From CAKSST01 sp045535505 (GTDB taxonomy: Bacteria > Bacillota > Clostridia > Oscillospirales > Acutalibacteraceae): a stretch of 34,016 bases of DNA. Made by a program: the position numbers and the translations under genes. Under the pieces are notes generated by a model. The model searched no databases. It saw only the letters and a list, made by a program, of their open reading frames with translations, and had not been told where the DNA came from. Within the stretch, counting starts at the first letter, position 1. Every line of letters begins with the position of its first letter. The stretch lies in contig JAZSLU010000047.1 in assembly GCA_045535505.1 (NCBI GenBank), positions 1 to 34,016 on the forward strand, given 5' to 3'. Positions 16,208 to 24,228 of the stretch are shown in pieces.

Positions 16208-17145
16208 GTGTTTTTTGCAAAATTTAAAAATTCTTCATATTTTTTCTTTGCACCTTTTGGCACCAACAACCTAACAGCTCTTCTGGCAAGTTCGAAACGC
16301 ACATTACATTTCATTATAATCTCACCGTCACGATTAACGGGAATAGGCTTTTTAGACTCAATACTCATAACAGTACAGTTTCCCGTGGTAACGTAATCAA
16401 AACCATCAAGTTCTCCTTTTTCATAACATTTTATAAAAGGCAAAACTTTAAAGCGATTAATCTTTTTTATTAAAGCAAAATCAAGTTTTTCATCTTCAGG
16501 ACTCGCCTTTGGCGCAGGGGTATATCCTCCTCCGTAAGATGTGCCATTTGCACAAACACCAAAGAAAAAATCCCCTTCAAAAGTGGTCACTCCGTCAACG
16601 GTAACTTTTAGACGTTCTCCCAGTCTTGAAAACAAAAAGTTCTTAACCAGTGCAAGTTTATACGCCATACTTCCCGAAATAAACATCCAGTTTTTAAATA
16701 TGGTCATATCCTTTGCAATAGTCGCATCAATACCTACTGAGCAAACATTAAAACAATACTCATCATCACATTTAATTAAGTCAATCGCAGTGCATTCTCC
16801 GTTAATTTGACTGTCTATGTCCAAAAAAGTATCGCTGGACTCAAACAACTTCAAAAAGTCATTTGCACTTCCGCAAGGAATAATACCAAAAATTGCATTA
16901 GGGTGCGATACAATGCCGTTAAGCACCTCGAAACAGGTTCCCTCGCCGCCGCAACCAAATACAACAACGTCATCGCCCACTAACGCTTCCTGTTGCGCAA
17001 GCACCTTTGCTTCTCCGGCTTCTTTGGTTATGTATATTTTATAGTTATGATTGCTGTTTTCAAAATATTTTTCAACCATCGGTACTACCGTTTGTATGGC
17101 AATGCCTTTTCCTGCAACAGGGTTAACTATAAAAACATATCTCAA
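16204..17145 (-). CDS. Diacylglycerol kinase-like lipid kinase (DagK/YegS family)
   Basis: A 313-residue kinase that would phosphorylate diacylglycerol or a related lipid. It begins with the family's NPVAGKG strand-loop at residues 8-14. The nucleotide-binding loop usually reads GGDGT with an asparagine-glutamate after it; here it is GCGGEGTCFEV (64-74), with Glu for Asp and no N-E pair. The C-terminal domain has the usual DGE near the end (NRDGEIIM). The start is a TTG at 17145, overlapping the TGA of the upstream methyltransferase gene; no ATG is available before the conserved first strand. The variant loop leaves activity uncertain. Confidence 0.85.
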   Translation of the reverse strand: MRYVFIVNPVAGKGIAIQTVVPMVEKYFENSNHNYKIYITKEAGEAKVLAQQEALVGDDVVVFGCGGEGTCFEVLNGIVSHPNAIFGIIPCGSANDFLKLFESSDTFLDIDSQINGECTAIDLIKCDDEYCFNVCSVGIDATIAKDMTIFKNWMFISGSMAYKLALVKNFLFSRLGERLKVTVDGVTTFEGDFFFGVCANGTSYGGGYTPAPKASPEDEKLDFALIKKINRFKVLPFIKCYEKGELDGFDYVTTGNCTVMSIESKKPIPVNRDGEIIMKCNVRFELARRAVRLLVPKGAKKKYEEFLNFAKNT

Positions 17146-18278
17146 CGCCCGTCACCGCCCTTAAAATACATATACAGTCTGCATTGAAGCATACCGTTAT
17201 ACATTTTTCTTTGCTTATCGCATGGTCTGCCAAAACTTTTTTCAAAGTCTTCGTCGGCAGTAATAATATAATATTTTGCGCCCTTTTGCTTTACAAAAAC
17301 CTTGCCCGCCGTTTTATAAAGCTGCTGTGCGGCGTGCAAGTCAAGCAATCTCTCGCCGTAAGGCGGATTAGTCACAAGAGTAAAGCGTTCGCTTGGCGCT
17401 TTAAAATCTTTTATGTCAGCAATACCGACCTCAACAAATTGCCCGACACCCGCTTTTTTCGCGTTATATCGGGTTAATTCGACAGCCTCAGGCGAAATAT
17501 CAAAGCCGTATGCTTTAAAATCAACATCTCTGTTAATTTTATCGATAGCGACTTTTCTTTCGTTTGCCCAAACCTCTTTAGGAATAAAATCATATTTTTC
17601 ACCCGCAAAAGCGCGGTTAAGACCAGGAGCTGTGTTGGTAGCTATTAATGCCGACTCAATAAGCAAAGTGCCCGAGCCGCAAAATGGGTCGTACAACTTG
17701 GTATCAGGATATATACGAGCCAAATCACATATGGCGGCGGCCAAAGTTTCTTTTATGGGAGCCTCATTAGCCGAGTTTCTTCGATAACCTCTTTTGTGTA
17801 AGCCTTCACCCGATGTATCAAGCATTAAACTGACCTTGTCTTTTCTTATGAGAAAACGGACCTTATAAAGCTCCCCTGTCTCAGGCATTCTCGACAATTT
17901 ATAATATGAACCAAGTCTGTCAGCCATTGCCTTTTTTATAATCGATTGGCAATCAGGCACACTGTAAAGTTTTGAATCCAGACTGTGTCCACTAACAGGG
18001 AAAGCTGCATCCTTAGGAAATATTTTCTCCAACGGCAATGCTTTTACGTTATCAAAAAGTTCGGTAAATGAACGAGAATAAAACTCACCAAGCAATACCA
18101 TAACTCGCTCAGCAAAGCGAGAATTAATATTAACACGTGCCACAGCCTCAGGACCGCCACTAAATAAAACACGACCATCTTCTGCCTGCACATTTTCAAT
18201 GCCAAGCCTTTTCAACTCGTTCGATAAAATTCCCTCAACGCCAAAAAGACAGGGAGCAACAAATTTTAAATTACTCAT
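17142..18278 (-). CDS. rlmL: THUMP-domain 23S rRNA methyltransferase, RlmL/YpsC type
   Basis: A 378-residue SAM-dependent methyltransferase. A THUMP RNA-binding domain covers about residues 45-155. The Rossmann methyltransferase follows, with the SAM-binding motif DPFCGSGTLLIE at 197-208 and the N6/N2-base catalytic motif NPPYGERL near 304. This order and length match the single-domain RlmL/YpsC proteins that make N2-methylguanosine in 23S rRNA; the exact base is inferred from family. The start has AAGGAATG upstream. It overlaps the lipid-kinase start and is preceded by a probable terminator. Confidence 0.88.
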   Translation of the reverse strand: MSNLKFVAPCLFGVEGILSNELKRLGIENVQAEDGRVLFSGGPEAVARVNINSRFAERVMVLLGEFYSRSFTELFDNVKALPLEKIFPKDAAFPVSGHSLDSKLYSVPDCQSIIKKAMADRLGSYYKLSRMPETGELYKVRFLIRKDKVSLMLDTSGEGLHKRGYRRNSANEAPIKETLAAAICDLARIYPDTKLYDPFCGSGTLLIESALIATNTAPGLNRAFAGEKYDFIPKEVWANERKVAIDKINRDVDFKAYGFDISPEAVELTRYNAKKAGVGQFVEVGIADIKDFKAPSERFTLVTNPPYGERLLDLHAAQQLYKTAGKVFVKQKGAKYYIITADEDFEKSFGRPCDKQRKMYNGMLQCRLYMYFKGGDGR

Positions 18279-18301
18279 TTAAACATTCCTTATTAATAAT
18301 A

Positions 18302-18332
18302 AAGAAGGCAAAGCCAAAACGTCTGCCTTCTT
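18302..18332 (-). terminator. Probable terminator after yabR
   Basis: AAGAAGGCA pairs with TGCCTTCTT over a 13-base loop, read on the minus strand and followed by TTATT. The stem is good but the T-run is weak, so partial read-through is likely. Confidence 0.5.
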
Positions 18333-18354
18333 ATGCCTTTTTAAAGATAAAAAT

Positions 18355-18792
18355 TTATTTTTGTATGTTGCGTTTAGGACGTCTTGTGTCGGCATTTTTG
18401 CGCTTTAAATCAGACATTTTTTCGTCACTTGTCTGCTTAAATCTGCTCATCATATCCTCAAAAGACTCAGCCTCTTTCTTTTGTTCGCCCCAAACAAAAG
18501 ACTTGTCGGGCACATAAGCTTTCGGCTGTGGACGACGACGTTCAACCTTCGGCTGATTTTCAAGAGCTTTCTTAATGCTAAGGCTAACCTTGCCGTTATC
18601 ATCAATGTTAAGCACCTTAACTTTAACGACGTCATTTTCCTTAACAAACTGATGAATATCACTAACATAGGTAAGCGCCACCTCCGAAATATGCACCATT
18701 CCGGTTTTGCCTTCCCCCAAATCAACAAAAGCGCCAAAATTGGTTATACCGGTAACCTTACCTTCCAAAATCTCTCCCACAGTGAGTTCCAT
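18355..18792 (-). CDS. yabR: S1-domain RNA-binding protein YabR
   Basis: A 145-residue protein with one S1 RNA-binding domain at about residues 5-75 (VGEILEGKVTGITNFGAFVD, GMVHISEV, then VKVKVLNIDDNGKVSLSIKK) and a basic, arginine/lysine-rich tail. B. subtilis YabR has the same plan and lies just after divIC, as here. Its role is unsettled; it is a general-stress-type RNA-binding protein related to polyribonucleotide phosphorylase S1 domains. I chose the ATG at 18792 because the domain begins there; GGAGG lies rather far (about 13 bases) upstream. An open frame upstream to 18933 overlaps the divIC 3' end and lacks support. Confidence 0.87.
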   Translation of the reverse strand: MELTVGEILEGKVTGITNFGAFVDLGEGKTGMVHISEVALTYVSDIHQFVKENDVVKVKVLNIDDNGKVSLSIKKALENQPKVERRRPQPKAYVPDKSFVWGEQKKEAESFEDMMSRFKQTSDEKMSDLKRKNADTRRPKRNIQK

Positions 18793-18829
18793 AGCCCAAA
18801 AATATCCTCCGAAAATTTTAATACCGTAA

Positions 18830-19114
18830 TTAATTACCTGATATATCAATAAAAACCTGCTCATCAGAGAACACATAACCCAAGCGTTCCCTTGCGGCCT
18901 TTTCAATAATTTCAGCCTCCGAGCCTTTGTCAAGCAAATGTTTTAACTCATCAATTTCAAGATTAAGTTTATCAACCTTTGCTTGCTCGGCTTTATATTC
19001 TTTTTTTAATGATATCATTTCAACCTGCAGAGAGCCTAATCTAAAAATCATATAGCCTGCAAACACAAGCAACAGCACTCTGAGTAATATACTCTTTTTC
19101 TTTTTGGCAGCCAT
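18830..19114 (-). CDS. divIC: Septum formation initiator family protein DivIC/FtsB
   Basis: A 94-residue bitopic membrane protein: a lysine-rich cytoplasmic start, one membrane span (about residues 9-26), then a coiled coil (27-65) and a short globular end containing IEKAARERLGYVFSDEQVFI, the conserved tail of the DivIC/FtsB family. It joins FtsL and DivIB/FtsQ in the divisome and activates septal wall synthesis. Its place between yabQ and yabR is the same as in B. subtilis. A good promoter lies just upstream. Confidence 0.92.
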   Translation of the reverse strand: MAAKKKKSILLRVLLLVFAGYMIFRLGSLQVEMISLKKEYKAEQAKVDKLNLEIDELKHLLDKGSEAEIIEKAARERLGYVFSDEQVFIDISGN

Positions 19115-19162
19115 TTTTCGACTCCCTTTTACATTTTTTAAGCCATAGGCTCATTTTTGAGT

Positions 19163-19192
19163 ATTATACACCATACCTTTATTGTTTTTCAA
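19163..19192 (-). promoter_or_regulatory. Sigma-A promoter of divIC-yabR
   Basis: TTGAAA (19192-19187), 18 bases and a perfect TATAAT (19168-19163) on the minus strand. It overlaps the 3' end of yabQ and gives vegetative expression of the division gene independent of the sporulation genes before it. Confidence 0.65.
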
Positions 19193-19613
19193 GAGTTTTT
19201 TTGCTTGTTTTCAGCCATTTCGAAGGCTTTTTTGCAATTTTTTCAATAAACCTAACACAAGTAACCAATGTATTACTTATAACACCAACAAAAATTGATA
19301 TCTTACGCACAAAAAACCTAACAATTTTTGCAATGTAATACGAAACAGTCAACCTGCAAAACATAAATCCCGCACCCATAAAAACAAATATATACAAACG
19401 TGGCTGACCATTTGAAAATAACTGTAAAAAAGAAAAAACAACAATGGCATACATCAAAAAAACCAAAACATCTAATATAAATACAATAATACTTTTGGGT
19501 CGCTTATAATCCCGTATTGCCCTGATGAGATCATAAAATATACACAAAAACACTCCAAGAGCAACAGCAATCAATGCTGTAAATGCTTGGTTATTACTGT
19601 TAATTTCCCACAT
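19179..19613 (-). CDS. yabQ: Spore cortex biosynthesis protein YabQ
   Basis: A 144-residue membrane protein with three to four hydrophobic segments, including VALGVFLCIFYDLIRAIRDY near the start (the Pfam YabQ signature), and a basic lysine-rich tail. B. subtilis YabQ sits in the outer spore membrane and is required for cortex formation. It overlaps the yabP stop (TAATG), so the two are coupled. Divergent in sequence but convincing by context and pattern. Confidence 0.9.
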   Translation of the reverse strand: MWEINSNNQAFTALIAVALGVFLCIFYDLIRAIRDYKRPKSIIVFILDVLVFLMYAIVVFSFLQLFSNGQPRLYIFVFMGAGFMFCRLTVSYYIAKIVRFFVRKISIFVGVISNTLVTCVRFIEKIAKKPSKWLKTSKKTLEKQ

Positions 19614-19885
19614 TATTTAACAATCCTTGAAAAAAATCCGCCTTTGTGCGCACCATTAGTATATGCCACGGCAAGTATAGTCCCTGTCATAACAAGATCG
19701 CCCGTCTGGCCCGAAAAATTGACAATACGCAACTGTTCTCCTTTTATCGTCAACTCTCCAAGCACGGTTTGTAGCACGACCACGTTTTCATCCATACTGC
19801 CAACGTCAATTACTCCACTTATATTAGCACTTTTCTGGTCTTGAATTATAATGTTCTGTACAACATTTTTGTTTTCATTCAACAT
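19613..19885 (-). CDS. yabP: Sporulation protein YabP
   Basis: A 90-residue YabP/YqfC-family protein, recognised by the central LGELTIKGEQLRIVNFS segment and the flanking short beta strands. In B. subtilis yabP is a mother-cell sporulation gene transcribed with yabQ. The ATG has AGGAGGCG seven bases upstream. A sigma-E-type promoter lies 29 bases before the start, which fits mother-cell expression. Confidence 0.93.
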   Translation of the reverse strand: MLNENKNVVQNIIIQDQKSANISGVIDVGSMDENVVVLQTVLGELTIKGEQLRIVNFSGQTGDLVMTGTILAVAYTNGAHKGGFFSRIVK

Positions 19886-19913
19886 AAAAATCGCCTCCTA
19901 TTTTCTCATAAAA

Positions 19914-19942
19914 ATTGTATGAAAAAATAAAAGGCAATATGA
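19914..19942 (-). promoter_or_regulatory. Sigma-E-type sporulation promoter of yabP-yabQ
   Basis: Read on the minus strand: TCATATT (19942-19936), 14 bases, CATACAAT (19921-19914). This matches the sigma-E consensus of B. subtilis (ATATT-type -35, 14-15 base spacer, CATACA-A/T/C-T -10) at nearly every position. It lies directly before yabP, a known sigma-E-class gene. Confidence 0.8.
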
Positions 19943-19954
19943 TGTTTTATCATT

Positions 19955-20197
19955 TTAAGATTCAATAGTATAAAGAGCGGCGGCATCTTCCTTTTTTGCA
20001 TATTCGTTAACAGCAACAACTCTAACTTTAATGTTACGAGTGCCAAAAGAAATTTCAATAACATCTTGTGGTTTAATATCGTAAGAAGCTCTTGCAACCT
20101 TGCCATTAACGCTTACTCTGCCTGCATCACACATTTCATTTGCAACAGTGCGACGCTTTATAAGACGCGACACCTTCAAATATTTATCAAGTCGCAT
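19955..20197 (-). CDS. rqcP: S4-domain protein RqcP (YabO)
   Basis: An 80-residue protein built almost entirely of one S4 RNA-binding domain: MRLDKYLKVSRLIKRRTVAN, CDAGRVSVNGKVARASYDIK and a terminal basic strand. RqcP works with RqcH on obstructed 50S subunits, helping poly-alanine tailing of stalled chains. It occupies the same place as B. subtilis yabO, between mazG and yabP. The ribosome-binding site is GAAAGGA. Confidence 0.93.
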   Translation of the reverse strand: MRLDKYLKVSRLIKRRTVANEMCDAGRVSVNGKVARASYDIKPQDVIEISFGTRNIKVRVVAVNEYAKKEDAAALYTIES

Positions 20198-20221
20198 ACA
20201 TTTTCCTTTCGGACATTAATA

Positions 20222-20247
20222 AGACCGACCGAAATATCGGCCGGTCT
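20222..20247 (-). terminator. Hairpin between the HU gene and rqcP, probable weak terminator
   Basis: AGACCG-A-CCGA pairs with TCGG-C-CGGTCT around AATA, one mismatch. On the minus strand it lies 18 bases after the HU stop and is followed by TATT rather than a T-run, so it may be an attenuator or transcript-end protector allowing read-through to rqcP. Confidence 0.5.
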
Positions 20248-20265
20248 ATATTAAAACAAACCAAA

Positions 20266-20538
20266 TTATTTAACAGCGTCTTTAAGAGCTTTACCTGCTT
20301 TGAAAACAGGAACTTTAGAAGCAGCAATTTTGATGGTCTGCTTTGTCTGAGGATTGATACCGGTACGTGCTGCACGTTTACGTGTCTCAAATGTACCGAA
20401 ACCAACTAACTGGATTTTGCCGTCATTTTTGAGTTCAGCTGCAATAGTCTCGATAACAGCTGCAACAGCCTTTTCTGCATCTTTCTTTGCAATACCTGCT
20501 TTTTCTGCAACAGCAGCAATAAGTTCAGTTTTGTTCAT
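20266..20538 (-). CDS. hup: HU family nucleoid DNA-binding protein
   Basis: A 90-residue HU: MNKTELIAAVAEKAGIAKKD at the start, VGFGTFETRKRAARTGINPQ through the DNA-binding arm, then KVPVFKAGKALKDAV. It binds and bends DNA as a dimer. It lies between mazG and rqcP, an insertion relative to the B. subtilis yab order, though common in Clostridia. The ribosome-binding site is GGAGG. An expected strong promoter was not clear: a TATAAT at 20563-20558 has only a poor -35. Confidence 0.96.
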   Translation of the reverse strand: MNKTELIAAVAEKAGIAKKDAEKAVAAVIETIAAELKNDGKIQLVGFGTFETRKRAARTGINPQTKQTIKIAASKVPVFKAGKALKDAVK

Positions 20539-20586
20539 TGTCTTATACCTCCAAATAATTATATTTCAACAGTAACCTGTGTGAAA

Positions 20587-21387
20587 TCACGCATTGTGCT
20601 TAACCCGTTCCCACCACTCATCAAGTTGCTTGTCCGACACATCAGCCATATCGCAACCGTTTTTTATAGCAAGTTCTTCAACAAGGGCAAAGCGCTTAAT
20701 AAATTTATCAGTAGCCATCTCAAGTGCTTGTTCAGAATTCACCTTAATATGCCTTGCTAAATTAACTACTGAAAACAATAAATCCCCAAATTCCTCTGTC
20801 ACTGAAGTTGCCTGTTCTCCTTTAAGGCTTTGCGAAAGCTCATTTGCCTCCTCAAAAACCTTTTGTAACGGTCCCTCGGCATCCTTCCAGTCAAACCCTG
20901 CCTTTGATGCGCGTTTTTGCACCTTTTGAGCCCGCATTAACGCAGGAAACGCCTTAGGCACCGCCTGCAACGTTTCGGTATATGACTGCTGATGTTTCTC
21001 TTCCCTCTTAATGCGGTCCCAATTATCGAGAACCTCGTCAGAATTAGAAACAACCGTGTCAGCAAATATGTGGGGATGTCTTAATATAAGTTTACGGCAA
21101 ATACCGTCAGTCACATCTGAAAAATCAAACTCGTCTGACTCACGTGCAATTTGCGAATGGAACACAACCTGCAAAAGCACGTCACCAAGTTCCTCACACA
21201 AATCAACATTGTCGGCGCGATCTATTGCATCAGCCACTTCATAGACTTCCTCAATAAAATCAGCACGTATGGAAGCGTGGGTTTGTTCAATATCCCACGG
21301 GCATCCTCCCGGCGAACGAAGGATTTGCATTATGCAAAGCAAGTCCTCCAAACCGTATTTACCATCTTTACTTGATAAATTTACCAT
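20587..21387 (-). CDS. mazG: Nucleoside triphosphate pyrophosphohydrolase MazG
   Basis: A 266-residue protein with two MazG folds. The N-terminal one has the metal-binding EExxE...ExxD pattern (EEVYEVADAI, then CEELGDVLLQVVFHS) and is preceded by LRSPGGCPWDIEQTHASI, the family start. It hydrolyses (d)NTPs to monophosphates plus pyrophosphate. B. subtilis YabN at this locus carries an extra N-terminal tetrapyrrole-methylase-like domain, which is absent here. I start at ATG 21387, with GGGAG five bases upstream; a TTG at 21399 would place the ribosome-binding site inside the gene. Confidence 0.94.
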   Translation of the reverse strand: MVNLSSKDGKYGLEDLLCIMQILRSPGGCPWDIEQTHASIRADFIEEVYEVADAIDRADNVDLCEELGDVLLQVVFHSQIARESDEFDFSDVTDGICRKLILRHPHIFADTVVSNSDEVLDNWDRIKREEKHQQSYTETLQAVPKAFPALMRAQKVQKRASKAGFDWKDAEGPLQKVFEEANELSQSLKGEQATSVTEEFGDLLFSVVNLARHIKVNSEQALEMATDKFIKRFALVEELAIKNGCDMADVSDKQLDEWWERVKHNA

Positions 21388-21465
21388 AAAAACTCCCAAA
21401 AATCAATAGTTAATATTAAAAAAGTTGTAATATTTTCACCAAAAATCTACATTTTAAAGGTTTTT

Positions 21466-23214
21466 TTACCTCAATACCCTTAATTTTGTAAGCACTTCTG
21501 CAATTTTTTCGCCTTTAGGCATAGAAAGCACATCGTCCTTCTCGATAGCGTTTAAAAGCGCAAGTGCAATCAAATAAACCATTGCAGCCGCCATAATGGC
21601 AATTAATGTACCCAAACTACCTTCCGTGATTTCGCTCACAACAAACGCAGAAACGCAACATAAAGCAGTGGCAATTAAAGGTTTTACAATCGTAGAAACA
21701 ATGTTTGGCATTACTTTAGAGTGTTTAACAAGGCATATAAAGTTTGCCGTAGCAATAAAAACATAACAACAAAGTGTACCGATAGGTGCACCCAACATAT
21801 TAATTTTATAATATCCTACAAGTATAAAGTTTACAACAATTTTCAATATAGCGCCTATCGCCATATTTCTAACAGGCAGTTTTTGTTTGCCTATCGCTTG
21901 AAGCATATTAGTTATAGGAATTGATATTCCGGCAAATGCCGCAGCAACACCAAGCACACTCAGCAAAGGTGCGGCAACGTTAACAACTGCCGTGTGGTTA
22001 GAATATAAAAGCGACAAAATCGGTTTGGCAAGAGTTGCAATGCCAAGTCCTGCAGGAAAAGCAATTAAAACGGTTGTGCGCAACATTGACTCGATGTTCT
22101 TTTTCGTTCCAAGATTATCTTTTTTTGTCCAAGAGGTTGCCAAAACAGGCAATGCACTCACACCAAGTACCGATGTCAAAACAGGTATAAGGTTATAAAT
22201 TGAATAAGCATAGCCCTTATAACAACCGTAAAGCGCAGTAGAAAGTGACTCTTGAATTTTTGCCGTATTGCCAAGAACATCGGCCTCACTCAAAACGCCT
22301 TTAGATTCTTCAATAATTTGCTTTACACAGTTTGCTAAAAGTTCGGGATAAGCCGTTTGAAAATAAAAAAAGTTGTTTTCAATAACACTTGCCAACTGTC
22401 TTTTGACCATTATAACGTCGATAAATCCCGTAACGTAAGTAACCATAGAACCTAAAACAACAGGTATCGCTATTGCAATAAGTTGCCTAAAGGTTTCACG
22501 AGCACTTTTAGGCTCGGGTGATGCCACCCACTGTTCACTGGTCCAGTCTTGCGGATGTATGCGATATTTAATAACAAGGTATAATGCACCAAAGGCTGTA
22601 CCCAACGTAATACCAAGCAAAGCGGCTGCTGCACCATATATAAGCGAACCGGTATAAGTTATAACCAGCCAAGCCATACCATATCCCAAAACAAGCTTTC
22701 CAAGCGCCTCTATAACCGATGAAAAAGCTGTGGGATACATATTTCTAAAGCCTTCATAATAACCGCGATAGGTTGACATTATGCAGCAAAAAATCAAAGA
22801 CGGAACAATGCAAAATATCGCAGGCAATGCGTCAACACTCTTTGTAAAATAAGCAAACGGATACGCAATTGCGCACATAAGCAAAAAGCTTACCGTTCCC
22901 GTCACCCAAAAGGCTTTTCTTGTAACCTTTAAGGTTTGCAAAACGTCTTTATACCTTTGCTTTGCAACGTTTTCCGCCACCATACGAGAAATTGCAATAG
23001 GCAAACCTGCCATTGCAAGTGAATATATGGGTAAATACAAGTCATAAGCGACAGAATAATACCCCATACCCACACCGGCATCGTCCATAAGGTTACCAAG
23101 CGGAATTCTAAAAAGTGCGCCTATAACCTTAACAAGTGCGGTTGCAAGTAAAAGTATAAAAGAGCCCTGCAAAAAACTTTGAGGCTTTTTATTTAAAACG
23201 TTTTTTTCAGACAT
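21466..23214 (-). CDS. yabM: Oligosaccharide flippase of the MurJ/SpoVB type (YabM)
   Basis: A 582-residue protein with about fourteen membrane segments and the MOP-superfamily start SFLQGSFILLLATALVKVIG, then GMGYYSVAYDLYLPIYSLAMAG. It belongs to the polysaccharide-synthesis/SpoVB group, which flips lipid-linked peptidoglycan or polysaccharide precursors, in some members specifically during sporulation. It sits at the yabM position upstream of mazG. Which lipid it moves cannot be told. It follows mtnN by 11 bases, so read-through from that operon is likely. Confidence 0.87.
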   Translation of the reverse strand: MSEKNVLNKKPQSFLQGSFILLLATALVKVIGALFRIPLGNLMDDAGVGMGYYSVAYDLYLPIYSLAMAGLPIAISRMVAENVAKQRYKDVLQTLKVTRKAFWVTGTVSFLLMCAIAYPFAYFTKSVDALPAIFCIVPSLIFCCIMSTYRGYYEGFRNMYPTAFSSVIEALGKLVLGYGMAWLVITYTGSLIYGAAAALLGITLGTAFGALYLVIKYRIHPQDWTSEQWVASPEPKSARETFRQLIAIAIPVVLGSMVTYVTGFIDVIMVKRQLASVIENNFFYFQTAYPELLANCVKQIIEESKGVLSEADVLGNTAKIQESLSTALYGCYKGYAYSIYNLIPVLTSVLGVSALPVLATSWTKKDNLGTKKNIESMLRTTVLIAFPAGLGIATLAKPILSLLYSNHTAVVNVAAPLLSVLGVAAAFAGISIPITNMLQAIGKQKLPVRNMAIGAILKIVVNFILVGYYKINMLGAPIGTLCCYVFIATANFICLVKHSKVMPNIVSTIVKPLIATALCCVSAFVVSEITEGSLGTLIAIMAAAMVYLIALALLNAIEKDDVLSMPKGEKIAEVLTKLRVLR

Positions 23215-23225
23215 ATTTTTACCTC

Positions 23226-23930
23226 TTAAGCAATTATATCAAGTACCGTCAAAACAATGTCGGCAAAGTTTTTGGTAACATCGCTTGAAAGTGATTCTTT
23301 ATATTCATCTGCAGAATCATCACTAGCCGTGTCAGAAACAATGCGTACCGAAAGATATTTAACCTTTGCAAGAGCGCATACATACGCAATAGCAGCCGTT
23401 TCCATATCACAACAAACAGCGCAGTCAAACATCTTTGTAAAACGCTCTTTGTCGGCATTTGAAGAAATAAATCGGTCGCCGCTGAGCATAACGCATTCAA
23501 CTGCGCCCGCAAAAGCACCCAACGCAATTTGAGCAAGTTGGCTGTTTGCTTCATAAACATATTCCTGCTCAGGCTTTTCAAATTCTTTATATCCAATGCC
23601 AGTCAAATCAAAATCGTGTTCAATAAACTTAGTGCCAATAACAATCTGCCCTGCACTCACACCCGAAATACCGCCCGAATAGCCTGTGTTTAAAATAATT
23701 TCGCAGCCCATATTCACAAGATTCATTGCGGCGGCGGCAGCATTAACCATACCAATACCCGACAAAACAGTATAAAGTTCAAACGTTTTGCCGTTTAGGT
23801 TGGCGGTATAATAATGTCCATCGCGCCAAAAAAAGTTTTTATTTTTTGCACCCAACTTTTCAAGCGCCTTGGCAATAGGCTCATATTCGCCTCGGTCAGC
23901 AACAACTAAACCAATTTTTATAGTTTCCAT
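23226..23930 (-). CDS. mtnN: 5'-methylthioadenosine/S-adenosylhomocysteine nucleosidase
   Basis: A 234-residue phosphorylase-superfamily enzyme that removes adenine from methylthioadenosine and S-adenosylhomocysteine. It shows GLVVADRGEYEP at the start with the conserved acid, LNTGYSGGISG in the middle, CDMETAAIAYVC for the substrate-binding Met-Glu, and RIVSDTASDDSAD with the catalytic aspartate. The start ATG has AAAGGTG upstream. The left arm of the inverted-repeat element ends its promoter region: the terminal repeat begins 18 bases before the ATG. Confidence 0.9.
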   Translation of the reverse strand: METIKIGLVVADRGEYEPIAKALEKLGAKNKNFFWRDGHYYTANLNGKTFELYTVLSGIGMVNAAAAAMNLVNMGCEIILNTGYSGGISGVSAGQIVIGTKFIEHDFDLTGIGYKEFEKPEQEYVYEANSQLAQIALGAFAGAVECVMLSGDRFISSNADKERFTKMFDCAVCCDMETAAIAYVCALAKVKYLSVRIVSDTASDDSADEYKESLSSDVTKNFADIVLTVLDIIA

Positions 23931-23947
23931 TTTAAAACACCTTTTTT

Positions 23948-24228
23948 CTTAGCCAAAGCATTTAAAATCGAATCAGATTCTAAAACAAGTATTTTCCGCT
24001 GTGGCTTTTTTAAAATACTCGTGAATCCAGTAAGGATTCACTGCGTTTTTGCCTTGCACACCGAAAATCCTTTATTTACAAAATTCTGCGACCTTAAAGG
24101 TGCTGAATTTTTGTGTAGATTTTGGTTAAGACAAACACATAAGTCTAACGCCTATGTGTGAATATGAGCCGAAAGCCGCCTAAAATCAGCCCTTTAAGGC
24201 TGGTTCGGGTTTAAATGCTTTGGCTAAG
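23948..24228. repeat. 281-bp element with perfect 19-bp terminal inverted repeats (MITE-like)
   Basis: CTTAGCCAAAGCATTTAAA at 23948-23966 is the exact reverse complement of 24210-24228; similarity continues to about 28 bases with three mismatches. The inside is packed with hairpins: GTGAATCC-AGTAA-GGATTCAC (24021-24041), AGTATTTT with AAAATACT (about 23989-24019), a long irregular stem at about 24058-24126 closed by ACCTTAAAGGT, ACACATA with TATGTGT (about 24135-24159), and CAGCC with GGCTG (about 24188-24202). There is no credible ORF and no clear target duplication. It lies between the kinase gene and mtnN and its right repeat supplies the kinase stop codon. A non-autonomous mobile element is the best reading; a structured RNA is the alternative. 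Confidence 0.7.

Noticed and set aside
23948..24228. Riboswitch or known large structured RNA for the hairpin-rich region
   Set aside because: No recognised aptamer core or conserved motif was seen, and perfect terminal inverted repeats fit a mobile element better.
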